From a candidate division NC10 bacterium RIFCSPLOWO2_12_FULL_66_18 (GTDB taxonomy: Bacteria; Methylomirabilota; Methylomirabilia; Methylomirabilales; 2-02-FULL-66-22): a stretch of 33,008 bases of DNA. Position numbers and translations under genes: made by a program. The notes under the pieces are model-generated. The model ran no database searches and had not been told where the DNA came from. It saw only the letters and a program-made list of their open reading frames with translations. Positions within the stretch are counted from its first letter, which is position 1. The number at the start of each line of letters is the position of its first letter. Of this stretch, positions 18,088 through 26,636 are shown in pieces. The stretch is taken from NCBI GenBank assembly GCA_001771285.1, contig METI01000039.1, positions 1 through 33,008 of the forward strand. The letters are read 5' to 3'.

Positions 18088-18738
18088 TCACTGCCGCTGC
18101 AGCTCCATCGGCCGGTCCGCGCTGATGCCGTTCAGAATGAGGGTGGTCAGGCTCTCGATGATCGTCTCCAGCGTGTAGCCTTGCAAGTTCCACCGTTTCA
18201 GATCCCATACCGCGCACAGGAACAGGATGCACACGGCCAACAGGTGCGGCTCCTTCACGGCAAACTGGCCGGCGCGGGTTCCGCGGTCCAGGATCTCCCG
18301 GAAGAAACCGACGTAGGTCCGATCCACATCGAACAGGCCCTGTAGCCCCTGGCGACCGAGCGCATGGGACTCCTGGTACAGCAGGAGGACCGCGTCCTGA
18401 CACTCGTCGTAGATTTTGAGCGTCTCCTCCAGCGCCGCCTTGAGCTGGAGGCGCGGATCCTGGATCCCCTGCGTGGCCTCCAGCATGCGGGCCTCGAAGC
18501 TCTCCAGGATCCGGCGGTACACGAGGGAGAGGATATCCTCCTTGGTCTTGATGTAGCTGTAGAGGGTGCCGATCCCCAGGCCGCAGGCCTCTGCGATCTC
18601 GCGCACCGTCGTCCGGTGGAACCCCTTGCGGGAGAAGAGTTTCAGTCCGGCGTCACAAATCTGCATGTGGCGCCTGCCAATAAGCTCTTGATCTTTGACG
18701 ATGGTTTCGATATCTTGCTGTGCCAGGCTTTTTGGCAT
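18088..18738 (-). CDS. TetR/AcrR-family transcriptional regulator
   Basis: The protein has 216 residues from the ATG at 18738; an ATG two codons earlier (18744) is equally possible. The N-terminal helix-turn-helix is clear: FSRKGFHRTTVREIAEACGL followed by GIGTLYSYIKTKEDIL. The C-terminal part is the helical ligand-binding domain. As the first gene of the long minus-strand acyl-CoA cluster, it most likely senses an acyl-CoA and represses the cluster (inference from FadR/PsrA/LiuR-type TetR regulators). A sigma70-type promoter and a palindrome at its likely transcription start support autorepression. Confidence 0.93.
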   Translation of the reverse strand: MPKSLAQQDIETIVKDQELIGRRHMQICDAGLKLFSRKGFHRTTVREIAEACGLGIGTLYSYIKTKEDILSLVYRRILESFEARMLEATQGIQDPRLQLKAALEETLKIYDECQDAVLLLYQESHALGRQGLQGLFDVDRTYVGFFREILDRGTRAGQFAVKEPHLLAVCILFLCAVWDLKRWNLQGYTLETIIESLTTLILNGISADRPMELQRQ

Positions 18739-18770
18739 GATCATCCTGGTAGTTGGGCTGGTAGTTGGGA

Positions 18771-18794
18771 ACCCGATCGAGCGCTCGTTCAGGT
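18771..18794. promoter_or_regulatory. Candidate TetR operator palindrome
   Basis: A 24-bp inverted repeat with 10 of 12 paired positions is centred on the perfect core CGAGCGCTCG (18778-18787). It begins eight bases downstream of the predicted -10 of the TetR promoter, so it covers the expected start of transcription. Length and symmetry fit a TetR dimer or pair of dimers. Binding is inferred. Confidence 0.6.
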
Positions 18795-18801
18795 TGAGAA
18801 A

Positions 18802-18830
18802 ATCGTATAGAAACCGAGTATTTGTGTCAA
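18802..18830 (-). promoter_or_regulatory. Sigma70-type promoter of the TetR gene and acyl-CoA cluster
   Basis: On the minus strand a perfect TTGACA (-35, 18825-18830) is followed after exactly 17 bases by TACGAT (-10, 18802-18807). The TetR start codon lies about 60 bases further on. Because all genes from here to 1 lie on this strand, this promoter may drive much of the cluster. Confidence 0.7.
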
Positions 18831-18967
18831 GGTAATTCGCCTGGATTCTCCACGGTGTTTCAAACTCCGTCGCTGCCTGCCCGGAGACCTTCCGGTCAAG
18901 GGAAATTCCGCCGATTCCCCTGGATCTTTCCGGCTGGCTTGCGCGTGAAAGGAGGGATGGCCTCACA

Positions 18968-19942
18968 ATGATCGAGGTGGAGAATTTAACGAAGTTTTAC
19001 GGTCCCACGGCTGCCATCGAGGACGTATCCTTCACGGTGGACCGCGGCCAGATCGTGGGCTTCCTCGGCCCCAACGGTGCAGGGAAGACGACCACGCTCC
19101 GGATCCTGGCCGGATACCTGCCTGCCACCAGGGGCACTGCCCGCGTCGCCGGCTTTGACGTGTTCAAAGACTCGCTGGCGGTTCGCCGGCGGCTCGGCTA
19201 CCTGCCGGAGAATGTCCCCCTCTATCCGGAGATGCGCGTCCGGACCTACCTGGATTTCGTGGCCGAGGTCAAGGGCGTCCCCCGCCCGGAACGCGCGCGG
19301 CGCGTGGCCGCCGCCATGGAGCGGTGCCGCGTGGATGACGCGGCCAACCACCTGATCGGGACTCTCTCGCGCGGCTACCGCCAGCGCGTCGGCATCGCCC
19401 AGGCGATCCTGCACGATCCGGAGGTCATCCTCCTGGACGAGCCGACCGTGGGCCTCGACCCGAAGCAGATCATCGAGATCCGCCAGCTCATTCGGGAGCT
19501 GGCCGGGCAGCGCACCGTGATCCTGTCCACCCACATCCTCCCCGAGGTGGAAATGATCTGCCAGCGGGTCATCATCATCAACCAGGGGAAGATCGTGGCC
19601 GTGGATACCCCGGAGAACCTCAAGGCCAAGGTCCGGACCTCCGCCACGGTCCTGCTGCAGGTGGATGGTCCCGCGGCCGAGGTGCGGGAGCAACTTCAGC
19701 GTGTGGCCGGCGTCCTCCGCGTCGAGGAACGGCCCGACCGGGCCGACGGGCGCATTCGCTACCTGGTGCAGTGCGCGCTGCATCGCGACCTGCGGCGGGA
19801 CCTCGCGGCGGCCGTGGTCGGCCGCGGCTGGGGCCTCTACGAGTTGCGCCCGGCCGACGTCATGCTGGAAGAGGTGTTCATCCGGCTGGTGACCGAGGAA
19901 TTGCCGCACGAACAGCCCACGGGGCAGGAGGGCGAGCAGTGA
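18968..19942 (+). CDS. ABC transporter ATP-binding protein (GldA-like)
   Basis: This is the cytoplasmic ATPase of an ABC-2-type exporter, 324 residues. It has Walker A GPNGAGKTT (residues 34-42), the signature LSRGYRQRVGIAQA, Walker B VILLDEPTVGLDP and the switch His in STHILPE. A C-terminal extension of about 100 residues is typical of the GldA/NosF-like group. The GGAGGG ribosome site is 11 bases from the ATG, somewhat far. A four-codon frame (ATG GCC TCA CAA TGA) starts directly after it and ends overlapping the true start. The permease gene overlaps its stop codon. Confidence 0.93.
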   Translation: MIEVENLTKFYGPTAAIEDVSFTVDRGQIVGFLGPNGAGKTTTLRILAGYLPATRGTARVAGFDVFKDSLAVRRRLGYLPENVPLYPEMRVRTYLDFVAEVKGVPRPERARRVAAAMERCRVDDAANHLIGTLSRGYRQRVGIAQAILHDPEVILLDEPTVGLDPKQIIEIRQLIRELAGQRTVILSTHILPEVEMICQRVIIINQGKIVAVDTPENLKAKVRTSATVLLQVDGPAAEVREQLQRVAGVLRVEERPDRADGRIRYLVQCALHRDLRRDLAAAVVGRGWGLYELRPADVMLEEVFIRLVTEELPHEQPTGQEGEQ

Positions 19943-20706
19943 ACGTCCTGGCTATCTTCAAGCGCGAGGTGCGAACCTACTTCACCTCGCCCATCGCCTA
20001 CACGCTGTTGACGATCTTCGCAATCATCTGCGGGTTCATGTTCACCAGCATCCTGGCCCAGTTCCAGCGCGCCGGCTTCCAGTCTGCCATGAACCCGAGC
20101 ATGGCCCAGGGGTTGAATGCCACCGAGTGGGTGGTCCGCCCCCTCCTCCGCAACGTGGCGGTGATCCTGCTGTTCCTGATGCCCATCGTCACCATGCGGC
20201 TCTTGGCGGAAGAGCGAAGGACCGGGACCCTGGAGCTCCTGTTCACCTTCCCCATCCGCGACGTGGAGCTCCTGGGGGGGAAGTTCCTGGCGGCGCTGGC
20301 CATCTTCCTGGTCATGCTGGCCCTGCCCCTGATCAACATTCTGATGCTGGCCAGCCTGGCACCGCTGGAGTGGCAGGCGATCGGCGTGGCGTTCGCGGGC
20401 CTGATGCTCCTGGGAATGACCTTCCTGGCCATCGGTCTCTTCTGCTCCTCCCTGACCGAGAACCAGATCGTGGCCGCCGTCCTCACCTTCGGCGCCGCGC
20501 TGCTCTTCTGGATCATCGACTGGTCAGCGGACAGCACAGGCGGCACCCTGGGGCAGGTCCTGAGCCACCTGTCCATCATCCGTCACTTCGACAGCTTCCA
20601 GCGCGGCGTGATCGAATCCAAGGACCTGATCTTCTACCTGAACTTCACCGTCTTCGGCCTCTTCCTGACGATGCGTGCGGTGGAGTCGCACCGGTGGAGA
20701 GGGTAG
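19939..20706 (+). CDS. ABC transporter permease (GldF-like)
   Basis: This 255-residue ABC-2 permease starts with GTG at 19939, overlapping the ATPase stop, with GGAGG eight bases upstream. The ATG-initiated alternatives further upstream lie inside the ATPase gene and are rejected. It has six hydrophobic segments, with the cytoplasmic loop EERRTGTLELLFTFPI typical of ABC-2 permeases. It begins with the common VLAIFKREVRTYFTSPIAYTLL pattern. In gliding Bacteroidetes the GldA/F/G set supports motility, but outside that phylum the function is generally unknown. Confidence 0.92.
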   Translation: MNVLAIFKREVRTYFTSPIAYTLLTIFAIICGFMFTSILAQFQRAGFQSAMNPSMAQGLNATEWVVRPLLRNVAVILLFLMPIVTMRLLAEERRTGTLELLFTFPIRDVELLGGKFLAALAIFLVMLALPLINILMLASLAPLEWQAIGVAFAGLMLLGMTFLAIGLFCSSLTENQIVAAVLTFGAALLFWIIDWSADSTGGTLGQVLSHLSIIRHFDSFQRGVIESKDLIFYLNFTVFGLFLTMRAVESHRWRG

Positions 20707-20749
20707 CCGCGTTGGGGCAATGCAATTTTTCATTGGATTGGAGTCGAGG

Positions 20750-22456
20750 ATGAGACGTTTTGCAACCCTTGCGTGGATCCCCGGGTTGATGCTCTTGGCC
20801 ATCGGCGGCCTGGTCTACCTCTTCCGGCCGGACTGGGCGACCTGGGCGGGACTTGCGGCCCTGGCCGGCGCAGTCCTGCTGGCGGCGTGGGTCTGTGCCG
20901 GGTTCGACTCGATCCTGGCCGTCCTGGGGCGTCGCGCCACCCGGTACGGCCTGAACGTGACGCTCTCCGTCCTGCTCCTGCTGGCCCTGCTGGTCCTGGT
21001 GGAGCTCATCTCCACCACCAACAACAAGCGGCTGGACCTGAGCGAGGGCAAGCGCTACACGCCCTCCGACCAGACGACCAAACTTCTCAAGAACCTGAAG
21101 GCGGATGTGAAGGCCGTGGCGTTCTACCGCCCGCCCTCCCCCAACGCCTTCGAGGACCGGCGGGGCGCAGAGGAACTGCTGCGTCGCTACGCGGATCTCT
21201 CCTCCAATTTTCGGTACGAGTTCGTGGATCCCGACCGCGATCCCGGCCGCGCCCAGCGCTACAAGGTGAGCCAGTACGGCACCGTGGTCTTGGAGGCCAA
21301 GGTGGCCGCGCCGAAAGAGCAGGGCGCACCTGCGCAGGCTCCCGGCGCCGTGGCTTCGGGCCCAGCCCCTGCCCCCACCAAGATGCCGGCCCTGGCCGAG
21401 GCCACACTCCAGGAAGAGCAGATCATGGACCTGGATGAGGAGAAGCTGACCAACGCAATCATCAAGGTGACCCGGGGTGGCAAGCGGGTCATGTACTTCG
21501 TGGTCGGCCACGGCGAGCGAGCCATTACCGACAGCGGCAAGGACGGGTACAACGCCATCCGCACGCTGGTCGAGAAGGCCAACTACGAGACCCGCGAGCT
21601 CCTTCTGCTGCGGGAGACCAGCGTCCCGGCCGACGCCTCGGTCGTGGTGATCGCCGGGCCGCGCAAGGATTTCGCCGAGCAGGAACTTGCGACGCTCAAG
21701 GATTACATCCGGCGAGGCGGGAAGCTGCTTGTCCTGCTGGACCCGGACCAGGCAGCCAGCCTCACGCCGTTCCTCCTGCAGTACGGGATCAAGGTCGGCG
21801 ACGACGCAGTGATCGACGTGGATCCCACCAGCACGCTGTTCGGGGGGTCCGAACTGGCCCCGGTCGTCTCCCGCTACTCCACATTCCATCCGATCACCCG
21901 GGACTTCAAGAATGTGGCCACGATCTTCCCGCTCGCCCGTTCCGTGGACACGGTCGAGAAGGCGCCCGAGGGGGTCGGCCTGGAGAGGCTGGCCCAGACC
22001 AGCCCCCAAAGCTTCCGGGGGAAGCTGAGCCAGGGGCAGGTGCGCGTGGATCCCCGGAAAGAAAAAAAGGAGTCGGTGCCGATCGCGGTGATCGCAACGG
22101 TGGAGACGACGCCCACGGACAAGGCCAAAGGGGAAGGGAAAGGCGGCGAAGAGAAAAAGGGCGGCGAAGCCCCCAAATCCGTCAAGGCCCGGATCGTGGC
22201 CTTCGGCAGCTCCAGCTTCGCTGCCAACAACTACGTAGGGGCCTTCGGCAACCGGGACCTCTTCCTCAACACGGTGAGCTGGCTTGCCGAAGAGGAGGAC
22301 CTCATCTCCATCCGACCCCGTGAGGCGAAGTCCACTCCCATTTTCCTCACGGCCGGTCAGGCCACGGTCTTTCGCTGGGTACCGGTCGGCCTGATTCCCT
22401 TGGCCATCGCCGTCGTCGGGAGCACGGTGTGGATCCGGCGGAGGCGCGCGCGATGA
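20750..22456 (+). CDS. GldG-family ABC auxiliary protein
   Basis: The protein has 568 residues from the ATG at 20750, which has GGAG six bases upstream; an in-frame ATG at 20720 is the alternative. There are about three N-terminal membrane helices. A large extracytoplasmic domain follows, with the ABC-auxiliary features RRGAEELLRRYADLSSNFRYEF, VVGHGERAI and KDYIRRGGKLLVLLDPD. One C-terminal helix then ends in an RRRRAR tail. A low-complexity Ala/Pro-rich insert lies near residues 190-215, and a Lys/Glu/Gly-rich stretch near 460. It sits between the permease and the DUF4340 gene, the standard order for this system. Confidence 0.9.
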   Translation: MRRFATLAWIPGLMLLAIGGLVYLFRPDWATWAGLAALAGAVLLAAWVCAGFDSILAVLGRRATRYGLNVTLSVLLLLALLVLVELISTTNNKRLDLSEGKRYTPSDQTTKLLKNLKADVKAVAFYRPPSPNAFEDRRGAEELLRRYADLSSNFRYEFVDPDRDPGRAQRYKVSQYGTVVLEAKVAAPKEQGAPAQAPGAVASGPAPAPTKMPALAEATLQEEQIMDLDEEKLTNAIIKVTRGGKRVMYFVVGHGERAITDSGKDGYNAIRTLVEKANYETRELLLLRETSVPADASVVVIAGPRKDFAEQELATLKDYIRRGGKLLVLLDPDQAASLTPFLLQYGIKVGDDAVIDVDPTSTLFGGSELAPVVSRYSTFHPITRDFKNVATIFPLARSVDTVEKAPEGVGLERLAQTSPQSFRGKLSQGQVRVDPRKEKKESVPIAVIATVETTPTDKAKGEGKGGEEKKGGEAPKSVKARIVAFGSSSFAANNYVGAFGNRDLFLNTVSWLAEEEDLISIRPREAKSTPIFLTAGQATVFRWVPVGLIPLAIAVVGSTVWIRRRRAR

Positions 22457-23859
22457 ACGTCCGCACCACCATCGTTCTCGCGGTGCTGGTCGCCCTCCTG
22501 GGCGGATACTACGTCTGGTCCGAGCGCCAACCCAAATCCGAACCGGGAAATTCCAAGCTCTTCGCCTTCGACGACAAGGCCGTGCAGGAGATGACCATCA
22601 CCCGCGACGGGACGACCATCGGCCTGAAGCGCGACGGCGAGACCTGGCAACTGACCCGGCCCGTGGAGGCCAAGGCCGACCAGGGTCCAGTGGCTACCCT
22701 CGTGACCGGCCTGACCTTGGCCCGGATCGAGCGGACCGTGGAAGAGCAGGCGACCAACCTGGCGGACTTCGGCCTGGAGCCTCCCGCCCTGACCGTCTCG
22801 CTGAAGGTGAAGGACACGGCGGGGCCGATCACCCTCCTCCTCGGGAAGAACAGCCCCGCGGGATCCTGGGTGTACGCCAAGCGGGGAGATTCCCCCGCGG
22901 TCCTTATGCTGCCCGCGAGCTTGAAGGGGGAACTGGAGAAGACCCCGACCGACCTCCGGGACAAGACCATCATCACTCTCGATTCCAGCAAGGCAACCAG
23001 GGTCGAACTCAAGAGCAAAGATTCGTTCATCGTCGCGGCCAAGTCGGGGACGGAGTGGTGGCTGGAGTCCGCCTCAGGCGGAATCAAGGTCATGGCGGAC
23101 GGCTCTGCCATTAACCGCCTGGTGGGTGCAGTGAGCGACCTGAAGGCAAAGGAGTTCGTGGCGGAGGCGACCGCGGACTTTGCCAAGTACGGCCTGGCGC
23201 GACCCGACTACCGGGTGACGGTGTCCGAAAAAGACGCCCCCACACCCAAAACGGTCCTGATCGCGAGAAAGACAGAAAAGGCGCGCACAGACTCGAAGGC
23301 CCCCTCCCCCACCCCGGAGCAGGATCAGGCGTATGTCGCCGTCGAGGGTGGAAAGCGGGTGTTCCTGGTGGAAGGAAAGGTCCTCGAGGACCTGAAGAAG
23401 TCGCCCCTCGATCTCCGTGATAAGCGTCTCCTCGCCTTCGAGATCAAGGACGTGAAGGGGCTGCGACTGGCCTGGCCGGATGCGACCATCGTCCTGGAGA
23501 AGGAGGGGGACAACTGGAAGCTCACTCAACCGCAGGCTGCTCCCGCAGATAGCGGGAAGGCGCTCGACCTGATCTACAGCGTGAACGGACTACGCTTCAA
23601 GGACATCGCCACGGAAAAGCCCGGCGATCTGGCACGCTACGGCCTGGCGAAACCGCAGGCCGAGGTGATCGTCAAGAAGACGGACAACACCGATCTACCT
23701 GCCATCGAGTTTGGCAAGGTGGACAAGGAGAAGAACCAGCTCTTCGCCAAGGTCAAGAATTCCCCCATCGTATACGTTCTGGAGCCGCGGGTGCTCGACG
23801 ACCTGCCCCGGGACCCTGCCACGCTCAAGAAAGAAGACAGCAAAGAAAAGAAGCGCTAA
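22453..23859 (+). CDS. DUF4340 protein
   Basis: The protein has 468 residues. Its ATG overlaps the stop of the GldG-like gene (ATGA), so it is translationally coupled. One N-terminal membrane anchor (TTIVLAVLVALLGGYYVW) is followed by an extracytoplasmic region. That region has repeated units of the form FDDKAVQEMTITRDGTTIGLKRDGETWQLTRP, seen again near LLAFEIKDVKGLRLAW. The DLADFGLEPPALTV and DFAKYGLARPDYRV type segments also recur, indicating internal duplication. DUF4340 proteins commonly accompany GldFG-like exporters; their biochemical role is not known. Confidence 0.9.
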   Translation: MNVRTTIVLAVLVALLGGYYVWSERQPKSEPGNSKLFAFDDKAVQEMTITRDGTTIGLKRDGETWQLTRPVEAKADQGPVATLVTGLTLARIERTVEEQATNLADFGLEPPALTVSLKVKDTAGPITLLLGKNSPAGSWVYAKRGDSPAVLMLPASLKGELEKTPTDLRDKTIITLDSSKATRVELKSKDSFIVAAKSGTEWWLESASGGIKVMADGSAINRLVGAVSDLKAKEFVAEATADFAKYGLARPDYRVTVSEKDAPTPKTVLIARKTEKARTDSKAPSPTPEQDQAYVAVEGGKRVFLVEGKVLEDLKKSPLDLRDKRLLAFEIKDVKGLRLAWPDATIVLEKEGDNWKLTQPQAAPADSGKALDLIYSVNGLRFKDIATEKPGDLARYGLAKPQAEVIVKKTDNTDLPAIEFGKVDKEKNQLFAKVKNSPIVYVLEPRVLDDLPRDPATLKKEDSKEKKR

Positions 23860-23888
23860 CCTTCGCGGGCCCTTCCGGTCTTCCAGGA

Positions 23889-24386
23889 TCACACCAGCAG
23901 CCGAACCCTGTCGAGCCGGTCCTGGTCGTTGCGAAGCCTGACCTCATCCCCCACGGATTTGCCCAGCAGCGCCTTTGCCACGGGCGTCTCCGGGGTGACG
24001 ACCCGAATGGTCCGGGCACCGTCCTGCACGGGGATCTCCATCCCCCCACAGACAGGCAGGATGAAGTACAGGCGCTCCGCCGGACCATCCGGAGGGCCGA
24101 TGCCAACGACACAGCCGAGCACGGCGCGCTCCGGCGCATCGGGCAGCCGCATTCCCCTGAGCGTCCGCAACCTGAATTCTCGCTCCTGAATGTTCCCTGC
24201 CAACGCGTTCGCAAGGTAGGAGGCCTCGATGCCCGCCACCTCGCGCTTGCTCTTCATCACATGCGGCGAATCCAGCGTCGCCTGCCTCGCCACGGTATAT
24301 CCCGAGCCCAGCCGACGCAGCGTCTCCTCCACCTGGAGGATCACTGCTTGAAGCAGCGTCACCTTGTCTACGGGAATGGCACTCAC
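23889..24386 (-). CDS. GreA/GreB-like elongation-factor domain protein
   Basis: The protein has 165 residues from a GTG at 24386 with AAGGA seven bases upstream. A GTG 63 bases earlier would add an unlikely Gly/Ser-rich leader. The C-terminal half is the GreA/GreB FKBP-like domain, ending VVTPETPVAKALLGKSVGDEVRL. The N-terminal half has the SKREVAGIEASYLANALAG pattern of the shorter GreAB-like proteins rather than the full acidic-tipped GreA coiled coil. It could bind the RNA polymerase secondary channel, but this is inferred from family. It converges with the DUF4340 gene, with only 29 bp between them and no visible terminator. Confidence 0.8.
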   Translation of the reverse strand: MSAIPVDKVTLLQAVILQVEETLRRLGSGYTVARQATLDSPHVMKSKREVAGIEASYLANALAGNIQEREFRLRTLRGMRLPDAPERAVLGCVVGIGPPDGPAERLYFILPVCGGMEIPVQDGARTIRVVTPETPVAKALLGKSVGDEVRLRNDQDRLDRVRLLV

Positions 24387-24457
24387 GCTGATTCCTTCGC
24401 CAGATCCTCCTATGACCCGCCCAGCCTTTGACCCCGACAGGACTCCCACCCCAGAGG

Positions 24458-24892
24458 CTATCGGCTTCCCGTGATGTAGTTCTCGAGCTGCTTGATCAGG
24501 AAGTCCTTTTCGTCAATGGTCGCCTTGACCAGGTCGCCAATGGAGATAACGCCAACGACCTTGTCGCCGTCCATGACAGGCAGGTGCCGGATGTGTTTGT
24601 CGGTCATCAACGCCATGCAATCTTCAACAGTCTGCTGCGGGCGGACGAAGAATACCTTTGACGTCATGATCTCCCGGACGGGGGTCTCCAGGGATGATTT
24701 CCCCTTCAGGATTACCTTCCGAGCGTAATCCCGCTCCGACATGATGCCAACCAGCTTTCCGCCATCGAGCACCAGTAACGCCCCGATCTCTTTCTCGGCC
24801 ATCAGCTTCAGGGCATCATAGATCATCGTATTCGGACCCACGGACCAGAACTGAGGCCCCTTCTCTTTCAGAATCTGCTTGACGATTTTCAT
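24458..24892 (-). CDS. CBS-domain pair protein
   Basis: This 144-residue protein consists of two CBS domains. The first runs from about residue 8 to 65 (VGPNTMIYDALKLMAEKEIGALLV, GIMSERDYARKVIL). The second runs from about 75 to 135 (VRPQQTVEDCMALMTDKHIRHLPV, GVISIGDLVKATI). Such stand-alone pairs bind adenosine nucleotides and signal energy status. The start at 24892 has GGGAGGG upstream, which decides it over a longer frame. Its own promoter is predicted at 25009-25037. Confidence 0.92.
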   Translation of the reverse strand: MKIVKQILKEKGPQFWSVGPNTMIYDALKLMAEKEIGALLVLDGGKLVGIMSERDYARKVILKGKSSLETPVREIMTSKVFFVRPQQTVEDCMALMTDKHIRHLPVMDGDKVVGVISIGDLVKATIDEKDFLIKQLENYITGSR

Positions 24893-25238
24893 GCCGCACC
24901 CTCCCCAGGTGTTGCCCAGCGACGATTTCAAAGAAGTGGAAGACCGATGAACGCTTGCCTCCTCATGACGCCATTCACCAACGTTCCGGGCAGGGCTCCT
25001 TGGCTGGGAGGCTATCCAAAGCCCACCCGACTGTCAAGAAAAAGGCCTGAGCCAGCAGGGGCCAGGAGAGTAGCCGGGAGGCGGGAATGATGGGGGGCTG
25101 GCGAGCTTCAGAGGGGAACCTCTTATTTGTCCAGGCCTTACTCGATGTACACACCGCAGAATTCCCATTGCCTTCTGGCTGTGGATGAGATAGCGTGCGC
25201 GGCTGTAATTGCCCTTCGACAGAGGAGGACCGATCGCC
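24893..25238. other. 346-bp divergent intergenic region
   Basis: The gap separates the CBS gene (minus) from the aminotransferase gene (plus). It contains the predicted CBS promoter at 25009-25037. Nothing convincing is seen for the plus-strand gene beyond weak TTGCCT and TAGCGT hexamers near 25170-25195. No small gene is supported. Confidence 0.4.
25009..25037 (-). promoter_or_regulatory. Sigma70-type promoter of the CBS gene
   Basis: A perfect TTGACA (-35, 25032-25037 on the minus strand) is followed after 17 bases by TAGCCT (25009-25014), a weaker -10. The predicted leader is about 110 bases long. Confidence 0.5.
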
Positions 25239-26588
25239 ATGAGCACGCCCCAGCGACCCCAGACCGGTGCCAACGTCTTTTTGAATCCCGATTCACAATG
25301 CGCCAAGTGGTACCGCGAGGCCATCCAGTTCATTCCGGCCGGCACCTCCAAGGCGAACCTCTACATGCGACCCCACCCGTTATACGTCCGGGGCGGGACC
25401 GGATGCTGGGCCACCGACCTGGAGGGCGTGGAACGCCTCGACTGCGTCAATAACTTCACCGCCCTCATTCATGGTCACGCGTTCTCTCCCGTGGTCCAGG
25501 CGGTCACGGCACAGCTTACCCGGGGAACGAATTTCGCCTTCTCCACACCGGAAGAATTGCTGCTGGCAAAACTCCTGGTGGAACGCATCGCCGGTCTGGA
25601 CATGGTCCGCTTTGGCAACTCCGGGACCGAGGCCGTGATGATGGCCATCAAGGCGGCCCGGGCCTTCACCGGTCGCGACCGGATCGCCAAGTTCGAGGGG
25701 GCCTATCACGGCTACTACGATGACGTCCAGGTGAGTTTCCATTCCACGCCGCCGGCCTGGGGTCCCGACGATGCCCCGGCGAGCCTGGCCAGCAGCGGCG
25801 GCATCCCGAAGCACCGGGTCCAGGAGACGCTGGTGCTCCCCTGGAACGATGCGGACTCCACGGAACGTCTTCTGGTCCGCCACAAGAATGAGATCGCGGC
25901 CGTCATCGTGGACCCGCTCGCCAACCGGATGGGTTTCATTCCGCCCGCCCCGGGCTTCCTCGCGCATCTGCGCGAGGTGACCCGCGCCCACGGCATCCTG
26001 GTCATCTTCGACGAGGTGATCTCGCTCCGCGTCGGCTACAGCGGCGCCCAGGGCCGCTACGGCGGCGACCCGGACCTGACCGCCATGGGGAAGATCACCG
26101 GAGGCGGGTTCCCGGTGGGCGCAACCGGGGGAAAGGCCGCGGTGATGGCGGTGTTCGACCCGGGGACCAGGGGGCCCCGCATCCTCTCGGGCGGCACCTT
26201 CAGCGCGAATCCGGTCACGATGACCGCCGGCCTGGCCGCCATGCAGGCCATGGATCGCGCAACGTTTGCGCGACTGGAGGACATGGGCGCGAGGTTGCGG
26301 CAGCGCCTGAACGAGGTCTTCCGGAAGAGCGGCCAGCCGGGACAGGCCACCGGCGACGGCTCCCTGTTTCGCCTGATGCCGATCGGCAGACCGCTCCGCA
26401 ACTACCGGGACAGCGTCGAGCCCGGCGCTGATGCCCGGTCCTCCCGCCTCTTCATGGCCTTGCTGGATGCCGGCATCATGGTCAACGACAACGGCCTCGG
26501 CTGCCTGAGCACGCCCATGGGCGAAGCGGAACTGGACCGGATCCAGGCCGCCCTGGAGCGCGCCCTCGCGACACTTGCTGGAGGATAG
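25239..26588 (+). CDS. Class III PLP aminotransferase (HemL-like)
   Basis: The protein has 449 residues from the ATG at 25239 with AGAGGAGG ten bases upstream. It belongs to the group of glutamate-1-semialdehyde aminomutase-like enzymes. Landmarks are FGNSGTEAVMMAIKAAR, the YHGYYDD segment and IFDEVISLRVGYSGAQ with the PLP-binding Asp. LTAMGKITGGGFPVGA carries the Schiff-base Lys, and LSGGTFSANPVTMTAG follows. I do not call it hemL because no other haem gene is near and HemL-like paralogues with other substrates are common. The substrate is unknown. Confidence 0.9.
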   Translation: MSTPQRPQTGANVFLNPDSQCAKWYREAIQFIPAGTSKANLYMRPHPLYVRGGTGCWATDLEGVERLDCVNNFTALIHGHAFSPVVQAVTAQLTRGTNFAFSTPEELLLAKLLVERIAGLDMVRFGNSGTEAVMMAIKAARAFTGRDRIAKFEGAYHGYYDDVQVSFHSTPPAWGPDDAPASLASSGGIPKHRVQETLVLPWNDADSTERLLVRHKNEIAAVIVDPLANRMGFIPPAPGFLAHLREVTRAHGILVIFDEVISLRVGYSGAQGRYGGDPDLTAMGKITGGGFPVGATGGKAAVMAVFDPGTRGPRILSGGTFSANPVTMTAGLAAMQAMDRATFARLEDMGARLRQRLNEVFRKSGQPGQATGDGSLFRLMPIGRPLRNYRDSVEPGADARSSRLFMALLDAGIMVNDNGLGCLSTPMGEAELDRIQAALERALATLAGG

Positions 26589-26636
26589 CGCCCTCCACCC
26601 CAGGCAGGGGTATGCCGCAATCCGCATTTGACGGCT

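Noticed and set aside
18794..18824. Plus-strand promoter for the ABC genes (TTGAGA and TATTTG)
   Set aside because: The spacing is 19 bases and both hexamers are poor. It overlaps the far better minus-strand promoter.
25239..26588. hemL (glutamate-1-semialdehyde aminomutase) assignment
   Set aside because: The fold group fits, but no haem pathway gene is adjacent and paralogues with other substrates are common, so a specific name is not supported.
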